64,000 nucleotides of DNA from Clostridium beijerinckii (GTDB lineage Bacteria; Bacillota; Clostridia; Clostridiales; Clostridiaceae): contig NZ_CP144906.1 of the NCBI RefSeq assembly GCF_036699995.1, positions 5,337,501-5,401,500 of the forward strand. The letters are read 5' to 3'. The translations under genes were made by a program, and so were the position numbers. Shown in pieces: positions 37,590-46,362 of the stretch. The notes under the pieces are model-generated. The model was given only the letters and a program-made list of their open reading frames with translations. It was not told where the DNA came from and made no database searches. Numbering within the stretch: position 1 is the stretch's first letter; each line of letters opens with the position of its first letter.

Positions 37590-38717
37590 TTATTTTGTTT
37601 GATTATCTACTGTAAATACGGGATTATCTACAACATTGAAGACTTCTTGGCTTTGTGATTTAATAACAACTGCATCTTCCTTTTCCCAATACACATATAC
37701 TTCTGAACCTATTGGTAGTAATTCCACTTTTGGAGTAGTATTCATCTTTATCTCCATTCCTGTTGGAAGCATAATTATTGTTTTATTAACATTTCCAATA
37801 TAAACATGTTCTTTTATCTTTCCTACAAGGGTAAACCCATCTACTGGCTCTTTAGATAATTTTATATTTTCTGGCCTTACTAGAACATAAATTATTTCAT
37901 TATCGATAACCTGAGAATCTAATACTATACCATCTCCATTTTCTAACTTTACTTTTAGTACATCATTTCCTAGCTTATTCGCAACTCCATAAAAGATATT
38001 TGACTCGCCAATAAAATCTGCCACAAATTTAGATTTTGGCTTTTCATATATTTCCTTTGGTGTTCCTATTTGCTCTAAATCTCCTCCATACATAATTGCA
38101 ATTCTATCACTCATTGTAAGTGCTTCTTCTTGATCGTGAGTGACATAAACAAATGTAATTCCCAACTTTTTTTGAAGACGCTTCAATTCAAATTGCATTT
38201 GCTTTCTTAATTTTAAATCCAAAGCTCCTAAAGGTTCATCTAGCAGCAAAACCTTTGGTCTATTTATAAGGGCTCTTCCTATTGCAACCCTTTGTTTTTG
38301 TCCACCAGATAATTGATCTGGTTTTCTATTTTCAAATCCCACTAGCTGCACTAGCTCGAGAATTTCTGTAACACGCTGTTTAATTTCTGCTTTGTTAACT
38401 TTCTTGACTGATAATCCAAAAGCTAAATTATCATAAATAGTCATATGGGGAAATAGTGCATAGTTTTGGAAAACTGTATTTACTTCTCTCTCATAGGGTT
38501 CAGTGTTTTGAACCTCTTCACCCTCAATATAAATGCTTCCACTAGTAGGTGTTTCAAAGCCTGCTATCATTCTCAAGGTTGTGGTTTTACCACAACCTGA
38601 GGGGCCAAGCATAGTTAAAAATTCACCTTTTTTTATGTCAATAAATAGATCCCTAACTACATGATTATCTCCGTATTTTTTATTTATATTATCTATTTTC
38701 ACGATAACCTCAGACAT
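37590..38717 (-). CDS. potA: spermidine/putrescine-type ABC transporter ATP-binding protein PotA
   Basis: 375 residues. Walker [17 protein letters not shown] (about 39), Q-loop VFQNYALFPHMT, signature LSGGQKQRVAIGRAL, Walker B VLLLDEPLGALD, H-loop THDQEEALT, then a C-terminal TOBE-like regulatory domain (about 245-350: VLVRPENIKLSKEP). Energises polyamine import. RBS TGGAGGGGATTAA. It precedes potB and follows potD, an order unlike E. coli potABCD, where potD is last. Confidence 0.92.
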   Translation of the reverse strand: MSEVIVKIDNINKKYGDNHVVRDLFIDIKKGEFLTMLGPSGCGKTTTLRMIAGFETPTSGSIYIEGEEVQNTEPYEREVNTVFQNYALFPHMTIYDNLAFGLSVKKVNKAEIKQRVTEILELVQLVGFENRKPDQLSGGQKQRVAIGRALINRPKVLLLDEPLGALDLKLRKQMQFELKRLQKKLGITFVYVTHDQEEALTMSDRIAIMYGGDLEQIGTPKEIYEKPKSKFVADFIGESNIFYGVANKLGNDVLKVKLENGDGIVLDSQVIDNEIIYVLVRPENIKLSKEPVDGFTLVGKIKEHVYIGNVNKTIIMLPTGMEIKMNTTPKVELLPIGSEVYVYWEKEDAVVIKSQSQEVFNVVDNPVFTVDNQTK

Positions 38718-38748
38718 TTAATCCCCTCCAAAGTCTTATTTTTCACCC

Positions 38749-39843
38749 TTATCCTTTAAACTTAGTCCATAAGTCAGTTATTTTTGATACATTTTCTCCA
38801 ATATCTTGTAAGCCTTGACTTTTCTTCATTTCAGCCTCTGGGATATTCATAATATTGTTATTTTTAAAGTCGTCTCCTAGAATATCTTTAGCTGCTTTGT
38901 TTGGATTTACATATGGGAAAGTCTTTGAAATAGTAGCACTTACTTCTGGATCTAATATATAGTTCATTAGTAAGTCTGCATTCTCGGAATTCTTAGCTCC
39001 GTTCACTTTCATCATCATATCAAATGTGAAATAAATGCCTTCTTCTGGATAAACCACTTTAATTGCTGGATTCTCCTTAGCTGCTAAAGCGCATTCACCT
39101 CCATAAACAAGGCCTAATGAACACTCACCATTTAATAATAATGTTTTTGGACTATCACCGTTAAATGCATGAATATTTGGTTTCAATTGTGTTAAAAAGT
39201 CCTCTGCTTTCTTTAATCCTTCATCGCTTGTATCATTTATCTTATATCCATTTGTCATTAATCCAATCCCGACTATTGGTCTGGCATCTTCAACAACAAC
39301 CATGGTATCTTTATACTTAGGATTCAATAAATCTTTATATGATTTTATATTATCCTTAATTTTATCTGTATTAACTGCGATTAATATGCTTGTACCCAGA
39401 TAAGGAATACTGTATTCATTTTTAGGATCATTTGCTTCATGTAAATATTGCTCATCAATATTTTTGAAGTTCTCTATTTTACTTGTATCTAATTTTTGAA
39501 TCAAATCTTGAGATTTTAGTATATTAATATCTTGAGCCGGGCCAATAATCATATCATATGTCCCTTTGCTTCCTGACTTAACTTTTGCAAGCATTTCATC
39601 TGGATCAGTAAATGTAGTCATATTAACTGTAACTCCATACTTTTCTTCAAAACCTTTTAGGACGTCATCTGGTAGATATTCGGACCAGCAGATAACATTT
39701 AATTCCTTACTTTCACCAGAATTTTCACCTGTACTTCCATTAGAAGTTGATTGAGTATTTGAACCACAGCCAGATAAACTCATTGTTACCATACATCCTA
39801 TTGTTATACTTAATATAAGTTTCTTTAATATACCTTTTATCAT
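38749..39843 (-). CDS. potD: spermidine/putrescine-type substrate-binding lipoprotein PotD
   Basis: 364 residues. Signal with lipobox LSGC (Cys26), then the PotD/PotF fold: LNVICWSEYLPDDVLKGFEEKYGVTVN, YDMIIGPAQDINILKSQDLIQKLD, IPYLGTSILIAVN, DARPIVGIGLMTNGY, LVYGGECALAAKENP, YPEEGIYFTFDMMMKVNGAKN. Binds a polyamine or similar cation outside the cell. First gene of the potD-A-B-C-amidohydrolase run, separated from the PII gene by a terminator, so it needs its own promoter. Whether it prefers putrescine, spermidine or another compound cannot be told by eye. Confidence 0.9.
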   Translation of the reverse strand: MIKGILKKLILSITIGCMVTMSLSGCGSNTQSTSNGSTGENSGESKELNVICWSEYLPDDVLKGFEEKYGVTVNMTTFTDPDEMLAKVKSGSKGTYDMIIGPAQDINILKSQDLIQKLDTSKIENFKNIDEQYLHEANDPKNEYSIPYLGTSILIAVNTDKIKDNIKSYKDLLNPKYKDTMVVVEDARPIVGIGLMTNGYKINDTSDEGLKKAEDFLTQLKPNIHAFNGDSPKTLLLNGECSLGLVYGGECALAAKENPAIKVVYPEEGIYFTFDMMMKVNGAKNSENADLLMNYILDPEVSATISKTFPYVNPNKAAKDILGDDFKNNNIMNIPEAEMKKSQGLQDIGENVSKITDLWTKFKG

Positions 39844-39922
39844 CTAAATCACTCCTCTAAATAAAAATAGCTTTTATGCTTATAATTTCCTAACTCTTCT
39901 ATCATGAGCTAAAACAAAAAAA

Positions 39923-39950
39923 TGCATAAAGATATTCATACCTTTATGCA
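39923..39950 (-). terminator. terminator of the PII gene
   Basis: TGCATAAAG-ATATTCATAC-CTTTATGCA; minus strand continues TTTTTTTGTTTTAG. It is 23 nt after the PII stop. Confidence 0.85.
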
Positions 39951-39973
39951 CCCTTGCATCTAAATATTTATAA

Positions 39974-40321
39974 TTATAAAGCCTTACTTCCTCTTTCACC
40001 TGTCCTAATACGAACAACTTGTTCTATATTTCTAACAAAAATTTTTCCATCTCCAACATTTCCAGTTGCTACCTTGTCTATTACTGATAAGATAATATCT
40101 TCTATTATATTGTCCTCTACTACTGCCTCGACTTTAATTTTGGGTAATAAATTTATATTTGTTTTTAAACCCTTAATCTCATTTACACCTTCTAGCGAGC
40201 CTCTTTGAGTTCCACATCCCATTGCCGTTGATATTGTCATTCCACCACAGTGGTATTCATCCAAAATACTTTTAATAATTTCTAATTTTTCCGGTCTTAT
40301 AATTAATACTATTTCTTTCAT
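39974..40321 (-). CDS. PII-family signal protein (GlnB/NifI-like), atypical T-loop
   Basis: 115 residues from ATG 40321 (RBS GGGAGGAGAGAGTTT); the longer upstream frame is not PII-like. MKEIVLIIRPEKLEIIKSIL start, INLLPKIKVEAVVED, and the C-terminal signatures ATGNVGDGKIFV (about 86-97) and VVRIRTGERG (102-111) bind ATP/ADP and 2-oxoglutarate in PII trimers. The T-loop (about 37-55, TQRGSLEGVNEIKGLKT) has no tyrosine, so no uridylylation at Tyr51 as in enteric GlnB. No amtB, glnA or nif gene is near; neighbours are a LuxR regulator upstream and the polyamine transporter downstream. A role in linking polyamine use to nitrogen status is inferred from position. Confidence 0.87.
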   Translation of the reverse strand: MKEIVLIIRPEKLEIIKSILDEYHCGGMTISTAMGCGTQRGSLEGVNEIKGLKTNINLLPKIKVEAVVEDNIIEDIILSVIDKVATGNVGDGKIFVRNIEQVVRIRTGERGSKAL

Positions 40322-40486
40322 AAACTCTCTCCTCCCTAATTGCAAAATTATATACAAACTTCCTTCTAGCCAACTCTTCACTACTTCTTGTGAATAATAT
40401 ACTATCAAAATCTTTTTATAACAATTCACCAAAAACACCATTTTAATTATCCTTTTTAATATATAGATACCCCTAAAGTAGTATTC

Positions 40487-41248
40487 TCATCCTCTTTCTT
40501 TAACCATCTTGAATAGCTGAACTCTATTCTTAATACCTAGCTTTCTATATATATTAAGTACATGTTTCTTTAATGTATTATTTGTAATGCATAATTTATT
40601 GCTAATCTCGCTATTCTCTAATCCATTCATTAGTTCACATAACACAGCTTCTTCCCTTTTGGTTAATCCATAAGTATCTACACACTGGGAAATAGATATT
40701 TTTTCTCCACCCATGGAATTATTATCTAGATCCTGATATAACCTAAATGCTAAATGTTCTTTAATAATATCAAGTACAAAAGAATCCTCATATATAAAAT
40801 CCTCTTTTCCTTTTATTCTAAAGAAACATACTACACCAACAAACTGATTTTTGTGTGCCAATATCATATTTAGTGTGTGATGCCAATTGTTAGGTTCAAA
40901 GTACTTTTTATAGTATTCTGTCTCTACTCTCTTTTTCTCTGAAATAATATCACTTTCTCTATATACTTTACTTTTACCACCAAACATTAATCCCCTGCTA
41001 TAATCTATACCGTCATACTTGTCCATGTAATTTTCATCTGCTCTAGGCTTGTAATTGTAAAATACTGGTTTAACTAATGTATGACTATTTAATTCTGATG
41101 CAATATAAAAATCAGCACTATCAAAATCTAAAACTAAAGCCATCTGAGTAAGGAAATTTTTTCGCATAGTAGTAGAATTCTCAATAGAATTAATCTGATA
41201 TACTATATTGTTAATAACCATCCAATCATTTGTTTCTAAACTACGCAT
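40487..41248 (-). CDS. GAF-like/LuxR-type transcriptional regulator (paralogue 2)
   Basis: 253 residues. Paralogue of the regulator at 31820-32572: shared MxINNIVYQI start, YYKKYFEP, HxxLNMILAHKNQFVGVVCFFR core and LuxR HTH LTKREEAVLCELMNGLENSEISNKLCITNNTLKKHVLNIYRKLGI. N-terminal 180 residues are a GAF-like sensor, no receiver domain. RBS AGGAAAGGAAG. It lies 165 bp upstream of the PII gene in the same direction. The two paralogues flank the whole pot-amidohydrolase-ALDH-PII block, suggesting duplicated regulators with different signals. Confidence 0.82.
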   Translation of the reverse strand: MRSLETNDWMVINNIVYQINSIENSTTMRKNFLTQMALVLDFDSADFYIASELNSHTLVKPVFYNYKPRADENYMDKYDGIDYSRGLMFGGKSKVYRESDIISEKKRVETEYYKKYFEPNNWHHTLNMILAHKNQFVGVVCFFRIKGKEDFIYEDSFVLDIIKEHLAFRLYQDLDNNSMGGEKISISQCVDTYGLTKREEAVLCELMNGLENSEISNKLCITNNTLKKHVLNIYRKLGIKNRVQLFKMVKERG

Positions 41249-41290
41249 TTGCTAAAACTTCCTTTCCTAAAGTATTAAATAATATAAAAT

Positions 41291-41337
41291 AAGAGGCATA
41301 TGTAATTCTCTTAATGAGATATTTACATATGCCTCTT
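41291..41337 (-). terminator. terminator between the Cys-rich gene and luxR paralogue 2
   Basis: AAGAGGCATATGTAA (41291-41305) pairs with TTACATATGCCTCTT (41323-41337), a perfect 15-bp stem; on the minus strand followed by ATTTTATATT. Confidence 0.75.
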
Positions 41338-41467
41338 TGCACATATCCATTTATTTATACATTATTTTACTCTCTCGCTATTCGCCTTTCAACATTATCA
41401 TTTGATTATTTTTTATACTAAATATACTCCTTTAGGAGTATATTTAAAGTAATTATAAAGTTATATT

Positions 41468-41644
41468 TTAATTGTCTTCATCAAAATATAATACTGATTC
41501 AGTTTCTCTACAATATTTAACACACATACACTGTGCTAATTTTCTTGGACATTTATAACATAAACAAGTCAGATCCTTTCCATTACATCTTCCTTGTTTT
41601 AGTTCTCCACAATCTCCGCAATTTACTCCATTTCCTGCTGGCAT
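41468..41644 (-). CDS. small cysteine-rich protein, 58 residues
   Basis: Too short for most gene callers. Starts MPAGNGVNCGDCGELKQGRC. Nine cysteines at 9, 12, 20, 27, 29, 32, 39, 41 and 45, arranged as CxxC, CxCxxC and CxCxxxC, then an acidic tail. RBS AAAGGAG, 13 nt before the ATG; a good promoter (TTGACA-N16-TAATAT) ends 40 bp upstream and a 15-bp terminator stem follows. Cys spacing suggests zinc or Fe-S binding. I do not recognise a family or a function. The independent promoter and terminator are the main grounds for calling it a gene. Confidence 0.7.
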   Translation of the reverse strand: MPAGNGVNCGDCGELKQGRCNGKDLTCLCYKCPRKLAQCMCVKYCRETESVLYFDEDN

Positions 41645-41684
41645 AATAGTATCACTACTCCTTTAATTAAACTGTATAATTTAA

Positions 41685-41712
41685 ATATTATCTCAAAGTT
41701 AGTTAATGTCAA
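41685..41712 (-). promoter_or_regulatory. promoter of the small Cys-rich gene
   Basis: Minus strand TTGACA (41712-41707), 16-nt spacer, TAATAT (41690-41685), about 40 bp before the start codon. Confidence 0.65.
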
Positions 41713-41783
41713 CTTCTTAACCGAATTATTTGAAATTACAATAGTAATATAATTTAATGATTATTATCATAGAAACATCTTAA

Positions 41784-43814
41784 CTACCAAATTCCTATTC
41801 TATCCCCCGGCTTAACATACATACCATCTTTTTCAGTAATTCCATATGTGTCATAGAACTTTTGAAATTGTGGTAGGACTGCATTTACTCTAACCTTATT
41901 AGGAGAGTGAACATCTATGATTAATGCATATGTTGCATATTCTTTTGTTGTTATCTGTCTCCAAGTGACTGCATAACTTTCAAAAAACGCTTTATAATTT
42001 GCATTATTCATTTCACCTAATATATCTAAAAGACAGGATACTCCACCTATATCTGCAATATTTTCTCCCACAGTAAGATTACCATCTAACTTTTCACCAG
42101 GCATTGCTTCAATCTGACTATAAAAATTTGCAACCTTTTGAGTTTTTTGCATGAATTCTTTATAATCCTCTTCGGTCCACCAATTATTAAGGTTACCATC
42201 AGAATCATATTGAGCTCCAGTATTATCAAAGGCATGGCTAATTTCATGGCCAATAATAACTCCAATTCCACCTAAATTAACTTCCTTAGGTGCATTTACA
42301 TCATAAAAATGACCTTGAATTATTCCGCCTGGTATAATAATTGAATTTTCTGTTGCACTATAAAAAGCATTAACTGTTTGAGGCTTAAACTGATCTTCAT
42401 CTTTATCCACTAGTTTGTTTATTTTATTAAACATCTTATCACGCTCAAATATTCTAAGTGTCATTGCATTTTGGAAAAGTGATCCACCTTCTTCGTATGA
42501 TTTAATATCTAACTTTGAATAATCATTCCAACTGTCAGGATACGCTATCTTTATCTTTAACTTATCTAGCTTATCAATAGCATTTTTTTTAGTTTGACTA
42601 CTCATCCAATCAAGATTATCAATTCTCTTTTTGTAAACTGCTATAATATCCTTTGTTATAGACTCTACATCTTTTTTAGTCTTTTCAGGAACATATTTTT
42701 CAGAATAAAGTCTTCCAATAGCCATTCCCATCATAGAATTTACATTATCAACGGCCTCTTCCTCTTTTGATACATTACCAGTTATGCCTAGCATATTACT
42801 TGCGTATTCTTTATTGGCATTTTCAAAATCCTCACTTAAATAATTTGATGCATATAGTAAATTAACTATTTCAATATAATTTTTAATGAGAGGTAAATTT
42901 TCTTGATTATATAATTTATTAAATGCTTTCAGCCATTCTGGATCTTCTAAAATAATCTTATTAGCTTTGTCTATTCCCACATAATTCATAATTTCTGGTA
43001 GATTTAAATTGGGAGCTAAATTATTTAATTCTGCTACTGTATATACATTATATTCTTCATCAATTAAATTCTTAGTTGTAGTCTTTTCCTTTTTTCCTTT
43101 AATATACGGAGCTACCATTTCTTCAAATTTAAACATATCATCAACTTTTTTCTGAGATTCTTGTTGAGTATATCCACTTAACATCAATATTTTATTATAA
43201 TAATCTTCCGTTAACTTACGCTCTTTTTTGCTATTCTCTGTTGGATTAGTATATTCATCTGAATCCCCTAAACTAAGCGCAGTAGGACTTATATAAAGTA
43301 TATTTGTTTTCACATCTTTTATATCTTTTTCTACAGAAAACTTTATTGTTGAGTTTAATATCCTCTTATCCTTCCAGAGCTTAGTAATATCATCTATTGT
43401 TCCAATTGATTTAATTTCATCTAAATTTTCCTTTACTGGTTTTATCCCTTCTCTATTTCTTGCTTCTATATTTAAAGTATTATTATAAATATTTATTATT
43501 TTCTTCTCATCACTATTTTCTTTATACGCATCCTTATTAATCAACAAATTGTTAATTATATCTTTGATTTGTTCTGTCACTTTATTCTCAACATCATCAA
43601 ACGTAGACGCAGTAGATTTTCCATCTTCAATTTTAGCATTTTTAATCCAATCACTATTTACTGCATCATAAAAATCATCATTTAATCTTACTCCTTGACT
43701 ATTGTTTGTTACTGATGATTCCTCTGCCATTGCAATATTATGTGATCCATTAGATACAACCAGCATAAATGCTACTATACTTGCTACGATACTTAACTTT
43801 TTAATTTTTTTCAT
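41784..43814 (-). CDS. exported M13-family (neprilysin/PepO-like) zinc metallopeptidase
   Basis: 676 residues. Signal peptide with hydrophobic core and likely cleavage after AMA near 29. Peptidase_M13_N begins VRLNDDFYDAVNSDWI; catalytic domain has NAFYSATENSIIIPGGIIQGHFYD, zinc motif HEISH in GVIIGHEISHAFDNTG, the third ligand in GENIADIGG, and the usual C-terminus VNAVLPQFQKFYDTYGITEKDGMYVKPGDRIGIW. Cleaves oligopeptides outside the cell, feeding peptide transporters. No lipobox or cell-wall anchor, so secreted. 143 bp after the CHAP-protein gene. Confidence 0.92.
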   Translation of the reverse strand: MKKIKKLSIVASIVAFMLVVSNGSHNIAMAEESSVTNNSQGVRLNDDFYDAVNSDWIKNAKIEDGKSTASTFDDVENKVTEQIKDIINNLLINKDAYKENSDEKKIINIYNNTLNIEARNREGIKPVKENLDEIKSIGTIDDITKLWKDKRILNSTIKFSVEKDIKDVKTNILYISPTALSLGDSDEYTNPTENSKKERKLTEDYYNKILMLSGYTQQESQKKVDDMFKFEEMVAPYIKGKKEKTTTKNLIDEEYNVYTVAELNNLAPNLNLPEIMNYVGIDKANKIILEDPEWLKAFNKLYNQENLPLIKNYIEIVNLLYASNYLSEDFENANKEYASNMLGITGNVSKEEEAVDNVNSMMGMAIGRLYSEKYVPEKTKKDVESITKDIIAVYKKRIDNLDWMSSQTKKNAIDKLDKLKIKIAYPDSWNDYSKLDIKSYEEGGSLFQNAMTLRIFERDKMFNKINKLVDKDEDQFKPQTVNAFYSATENSIIIPGGIIQGHFYDVNAPKEVNLGGIGVIIGHEISHAFDNTGAQYDSDGNLNNWWTEEDYKEFMQKTQKVANFYSQIEAMPGEKLDGNLTVGENIADIGGVSCLLDILGEMNNANYKAFFESYAVTWRQITTKEYATYALIIDVHSPNKVRVNAVLPQFQKFYDTYGITEKDGMYVKPGDRIGIW

Positions 43815-43957
43815 TACTACACCTCTCTTTCAGGATAGTTTTTTATAATTAGCGTTTATAACTTACTATTAACCTCTATTTATATTGCATGTGCAATAAT
43901 ATTTATTATGTTTCACTAATAAAAACTACTCCCTAGCCCCTTTAGCTTATAAAATTC

Positions 43958-45232
43958 TTAGTGGTTTGGCTTGTCCAGATAAATATATCCATATAAATAA
44001 TTAGTATCATATATTTCTCTATACCTAAAAGTTACACCATTCCAAGTTGATTCTGATATATAAATTTTACCACCATCTATTTTTTCAACTATTGCTACAT
44101 GTCCATCGCCTCCAGAATTAGGCATGTTAGATTTCCAAACCGCAATAGCTCCTACTCTAGGTTGAGAACCATACTGATATTTACCGCTTTTTTGATTTGC
44201 GTCCCACCATTCATAGGCATTACCTATAAATCCTGCATCACTTGGCTTCACTCCTGTAATTTCCCAAGCTCGTCCCCAAGCGTACCATGTACAATTTCCT
44301 TTAATTGGTTTTCCTCCACTATAAAATGGTGGCGAAAGCTTAACTTTATAAAAAAGATTATCATCAGAATAGTAATACTTATTATCCGTACTTGGCTGTG
44401 TATTCCTTATATCACTAAGCGAACTACTGATAGCATTAGAATTTTTATTATCTACTGATGGAGTCTCTACACTAGAATTAGGTATATTAGAAGAGGTTGG
44501 ACTCTTTGTTGTATCATCTTCAGGTTTATTAAACGTGACCCATTTAGAGCTTACCCATCCCTTTTTTCCATTTATTATTATGGGATAGAATCCATTCTTT
44601 TCATCATCAACAATTTTAACCTGTGCACCTCTGTATATAGTATCAATTATATCTGATGAAGTTGATGCATCTGATCGAACGTTTAATGAATCATTATTGG
44701 TTGCGACATATGCAATACGAGAATTCGTGTCATCCTTTACACCATTTACATTCTCTGATCCACTTTCTATTTGCTCAGTATTACCATTTAGCATTTCTCC
44801 GCTATCAGAGAAAGTATAAACTTTGCCACTTATGCCTAATGTTCCTGTTTCCATTTCTCCATTAAAATTAGTATAATACCAAGTGCCATTGTCATTTACC
44901 CATCCTATGCTCATTGCCCCATCATTATTAAAGTGATACCACTTTTCACCAACCTTTTTCCAACCTATAGTCATCTCTCCACTATTAGATAGGTTGTACC
45001 ATTTTCCATTATCACTAAGCCATCCTGTTTTCATTATTCCATCTGTATTAAAATAATACCACTTTTCATCAATTTCTTTCCAACCAGTAGTTTTAATATC
45101 TCCATCTAACCAACTCCAACCATTGTTCTTATCATTAATCCATTTAGCTGATGCTGAGATATAACACATGTTTGTTACCATTAGAGTTGTCATTCCCGTT
45201 ATTATAATCTTTTTAAGAAATTCTTTGTTCAC
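43958..45232 (-). CDS. secreted cell-wall protein: CW-binding repeats, SH3b, CHAP amidase
   Basis: 424 residues. Signal peptide (cleavage near residue 29, SASA); five choline-binding-type repeats of about 20 residues (GWKEIDEKWYYFNTDGIMKTGW, GWKKVGEKWYHFNNDGAMSIGW and others, about 45-150); SH3b domain (about 170-235, YVATNNDSLNVRSDASTSS ... GKKGWVSSKWV); Ser/Thr/Pro-rich linker; CHAP domain (about 310-424) with catalytic Cys in GNCTWYAWGRAW and His in GDGHVAIVEKI. Likely a peptidoglycan amidase or endopeptidase acting on the cell's own wall. The gap upstream (45233-45575) contains a terminator and a C7 run near 45357 but no gene. Confidence 0.9.
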   Translation of the reverse strand: MNKEFLKKIIITGMTTLMVTNMCYISASAKWINDKNNGWSWLDGDIKTTGWKEIDEKWYYFNTDGIMKTGWLSDNGKWYNLSNSGEMTIGWKKVGEKWYHFNNDGAMSIGWVNDNGTWYYTNFNGEMETGTLGISGKVYTFSDSGEMLNGNTEQIESGSENVNGVKDDTNSRIAYVATNNDSLNVRSDASTSSDIIDTIYRGAQVKIVDDEKNGFYPIIINGKKGWVSSKWVTFNKPEDDTTKSPTSSNIPNSSVETPSVDNKNSNAISSSLSDIRNTQPSTDNKYYYSDDNLFYKVKLSPPFYSGGKPIKGNCTWYAWGRAWEITGVKPSDAGFIGNAYEWWDANQKSGKYQYGSQPRVGAIAVWKSNMPNSGGDGHVAIVEKIDGGKIYISESTWNGVTFRYREIYDTNYLYGYIYLDKPNH

Positions 45233-45463
45233 TTTCTTTTCCCCTTCATAAATTATTTCTTATACGTAACTCATAATATACTCTTTTATTGTTTATACAT
45301 AAAAAATTACTACATTAATTTCAATATAAAACTAATCTCAATAGGCTAAAAGAGTCCCCCCCTGGAAAATAAATAATACTCTAGGAATTTTAATCCTTAT
45401 ACATTAAATATTAACTCAAAATCACTTAATTAACAAACATAATTATAATTAAAAATAACAAAA

Positions 45464-45509
45464 TCTGTATTTAGAAACATAATGAACTTTTTATATTTCT
45501 AAATACAGA
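45464..45509 (-). terminator. terminator downstream of bofA
   Basis: TCTGTATTTAGAAA (45464-45477) pairs with TTTCTAAATACAGA (45496-45509); minus strand continues TTTTGTTATTTTTAATT. Confidence 0.8.
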
Positions 45510-45575
45510 CAACCTTTGAATAATTATTAAATTTTGCAATGTCAAAATCCTCTAAATGAAAATTCTAAAACTCAA

Positions 45576-45845
45576 TTAAAGAAATAACCTTATTATAATC
45601 AACACAATAACACCAGGAACTCCAAAAAAACCTGCTATTAAAGCGGTAATTGGATTAATCGCCAGCGAAAAATTAACATTTATGCCTATTAATCCGAGAT
45701 TTGCAATAATAAAATTAGCTAAATATAATATTACAACGCCTATGATACCATTTATAAGTATTTTTATCGGCCATTTTAATAATCTTATCATTAAAAATAA
45801 TAATATTATCCCTGCTAATCCGTATATTAAATATTGTCCCTCCAT
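45576..45845 (-). CDS. bofA: pro-sigma-K processing inhibitor BofA
   Basis: 89 residues from ATG 45845 (RBS GGGGGAGCTAAAT). Three hydrophobic segments; LLKWPIKILINGIIGVVILYLANFI and the end NPITALIAGFFGVPGVIVLIIIRLFL are BofA signatures. In Bacillus BofA holds SpoIVFB inactive in the outer forespore membrane until engulfment; in Clostridium the role is less clear. Its place after recR-DUF2508 is conserved across Firmicutes. 20 bp after the DUF2508 gene. Confidence 0.9.
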   Translation of the reverse strand: MEGQYLIYGLAGIILLFLMIRLLKWPIKILINGIIGVVILYLANFIIANLGLIGINVNFSLAINPITALIAGFFGVPGVIVLIIIRLFL

Positions 45846-45865
45846 ATTTAGCTCCCCCACTTTAT

Positions 45866-46144
45866 TTATTCAACAATTCGTACATTATTTTCTACTACAT
45901 AATTATGTTCTACTCTTATCCCCTTTTCTCTTGCTATTGATAATAAGTAATCATATCTTTTTCTTGCAACATTCTCTGAATAAATAGCTACTTCTATTAA
46001 TTTGTCATCGTTAACATTATTAAACATGCTACGAGCCACATTTATTTCCATTTTTGCAATTTCCATATCATGTAATAACTTAGCATACATACTTGAGTCA
46101 TTAGTCTTGTTCATCAGGTACTCTACAATATTTTTTTTATTCAT
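45866..46144 (-). CDS. DUF2508 family protein (YaaL-like)
   Basis: 92 residues, charged and helical. LLHDMEIAKMEINVARSMFNNVNDDKLIEVAIYSENVARKRYDYLL fits DUF2508, a small family always found between recR and bofA in Firmicutes. Function unknown. RBS TTGGAGGGATTTAC before the ATG. Confidence 0.82.
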   Translation of the reverse strand: MNKKNIVEYLMNKTNDSSMYAKLLHDMEIAKMEINVARSMFNNVNDDKLIEVAIYSENVARKRYDYLLSIAREKGIRVEHNYVVENNVRIVE

Positions 46145-46331
46145 GTAAATCCCTCCAAAAAACTTCTTACTACCATTTTATCCATCTAGTGGTAAAAATA
46201 TACATAATTTGATTCCATAATTTATTTCAATAACTGTAACACTTTTTCAAATCTATATATATATTATACTTAAGAAGCTTTTCACTAATGCAGATAGAAA
46301 CTTCTAACTCCCATCTATGTAACACTTTTTT

Positions 46332-46357
46332 AGGAACCTAATCTTATTTAGGTTCCT
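46332..46357 (+). terminator. hairpin behind recR, oriented as a plus-strand terminator
   Basis: AGGAACCTAA-TCTTAT-TTAGGTTCCT followed by TTATTTTATA on the plus strand; on the minus strand (the direction of recR) the stem is followed by AAAAAAGTG. It starts 6 nt after the recR stop. Confidence 0.6.
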
Positions 46358-46362
46358 TTATT

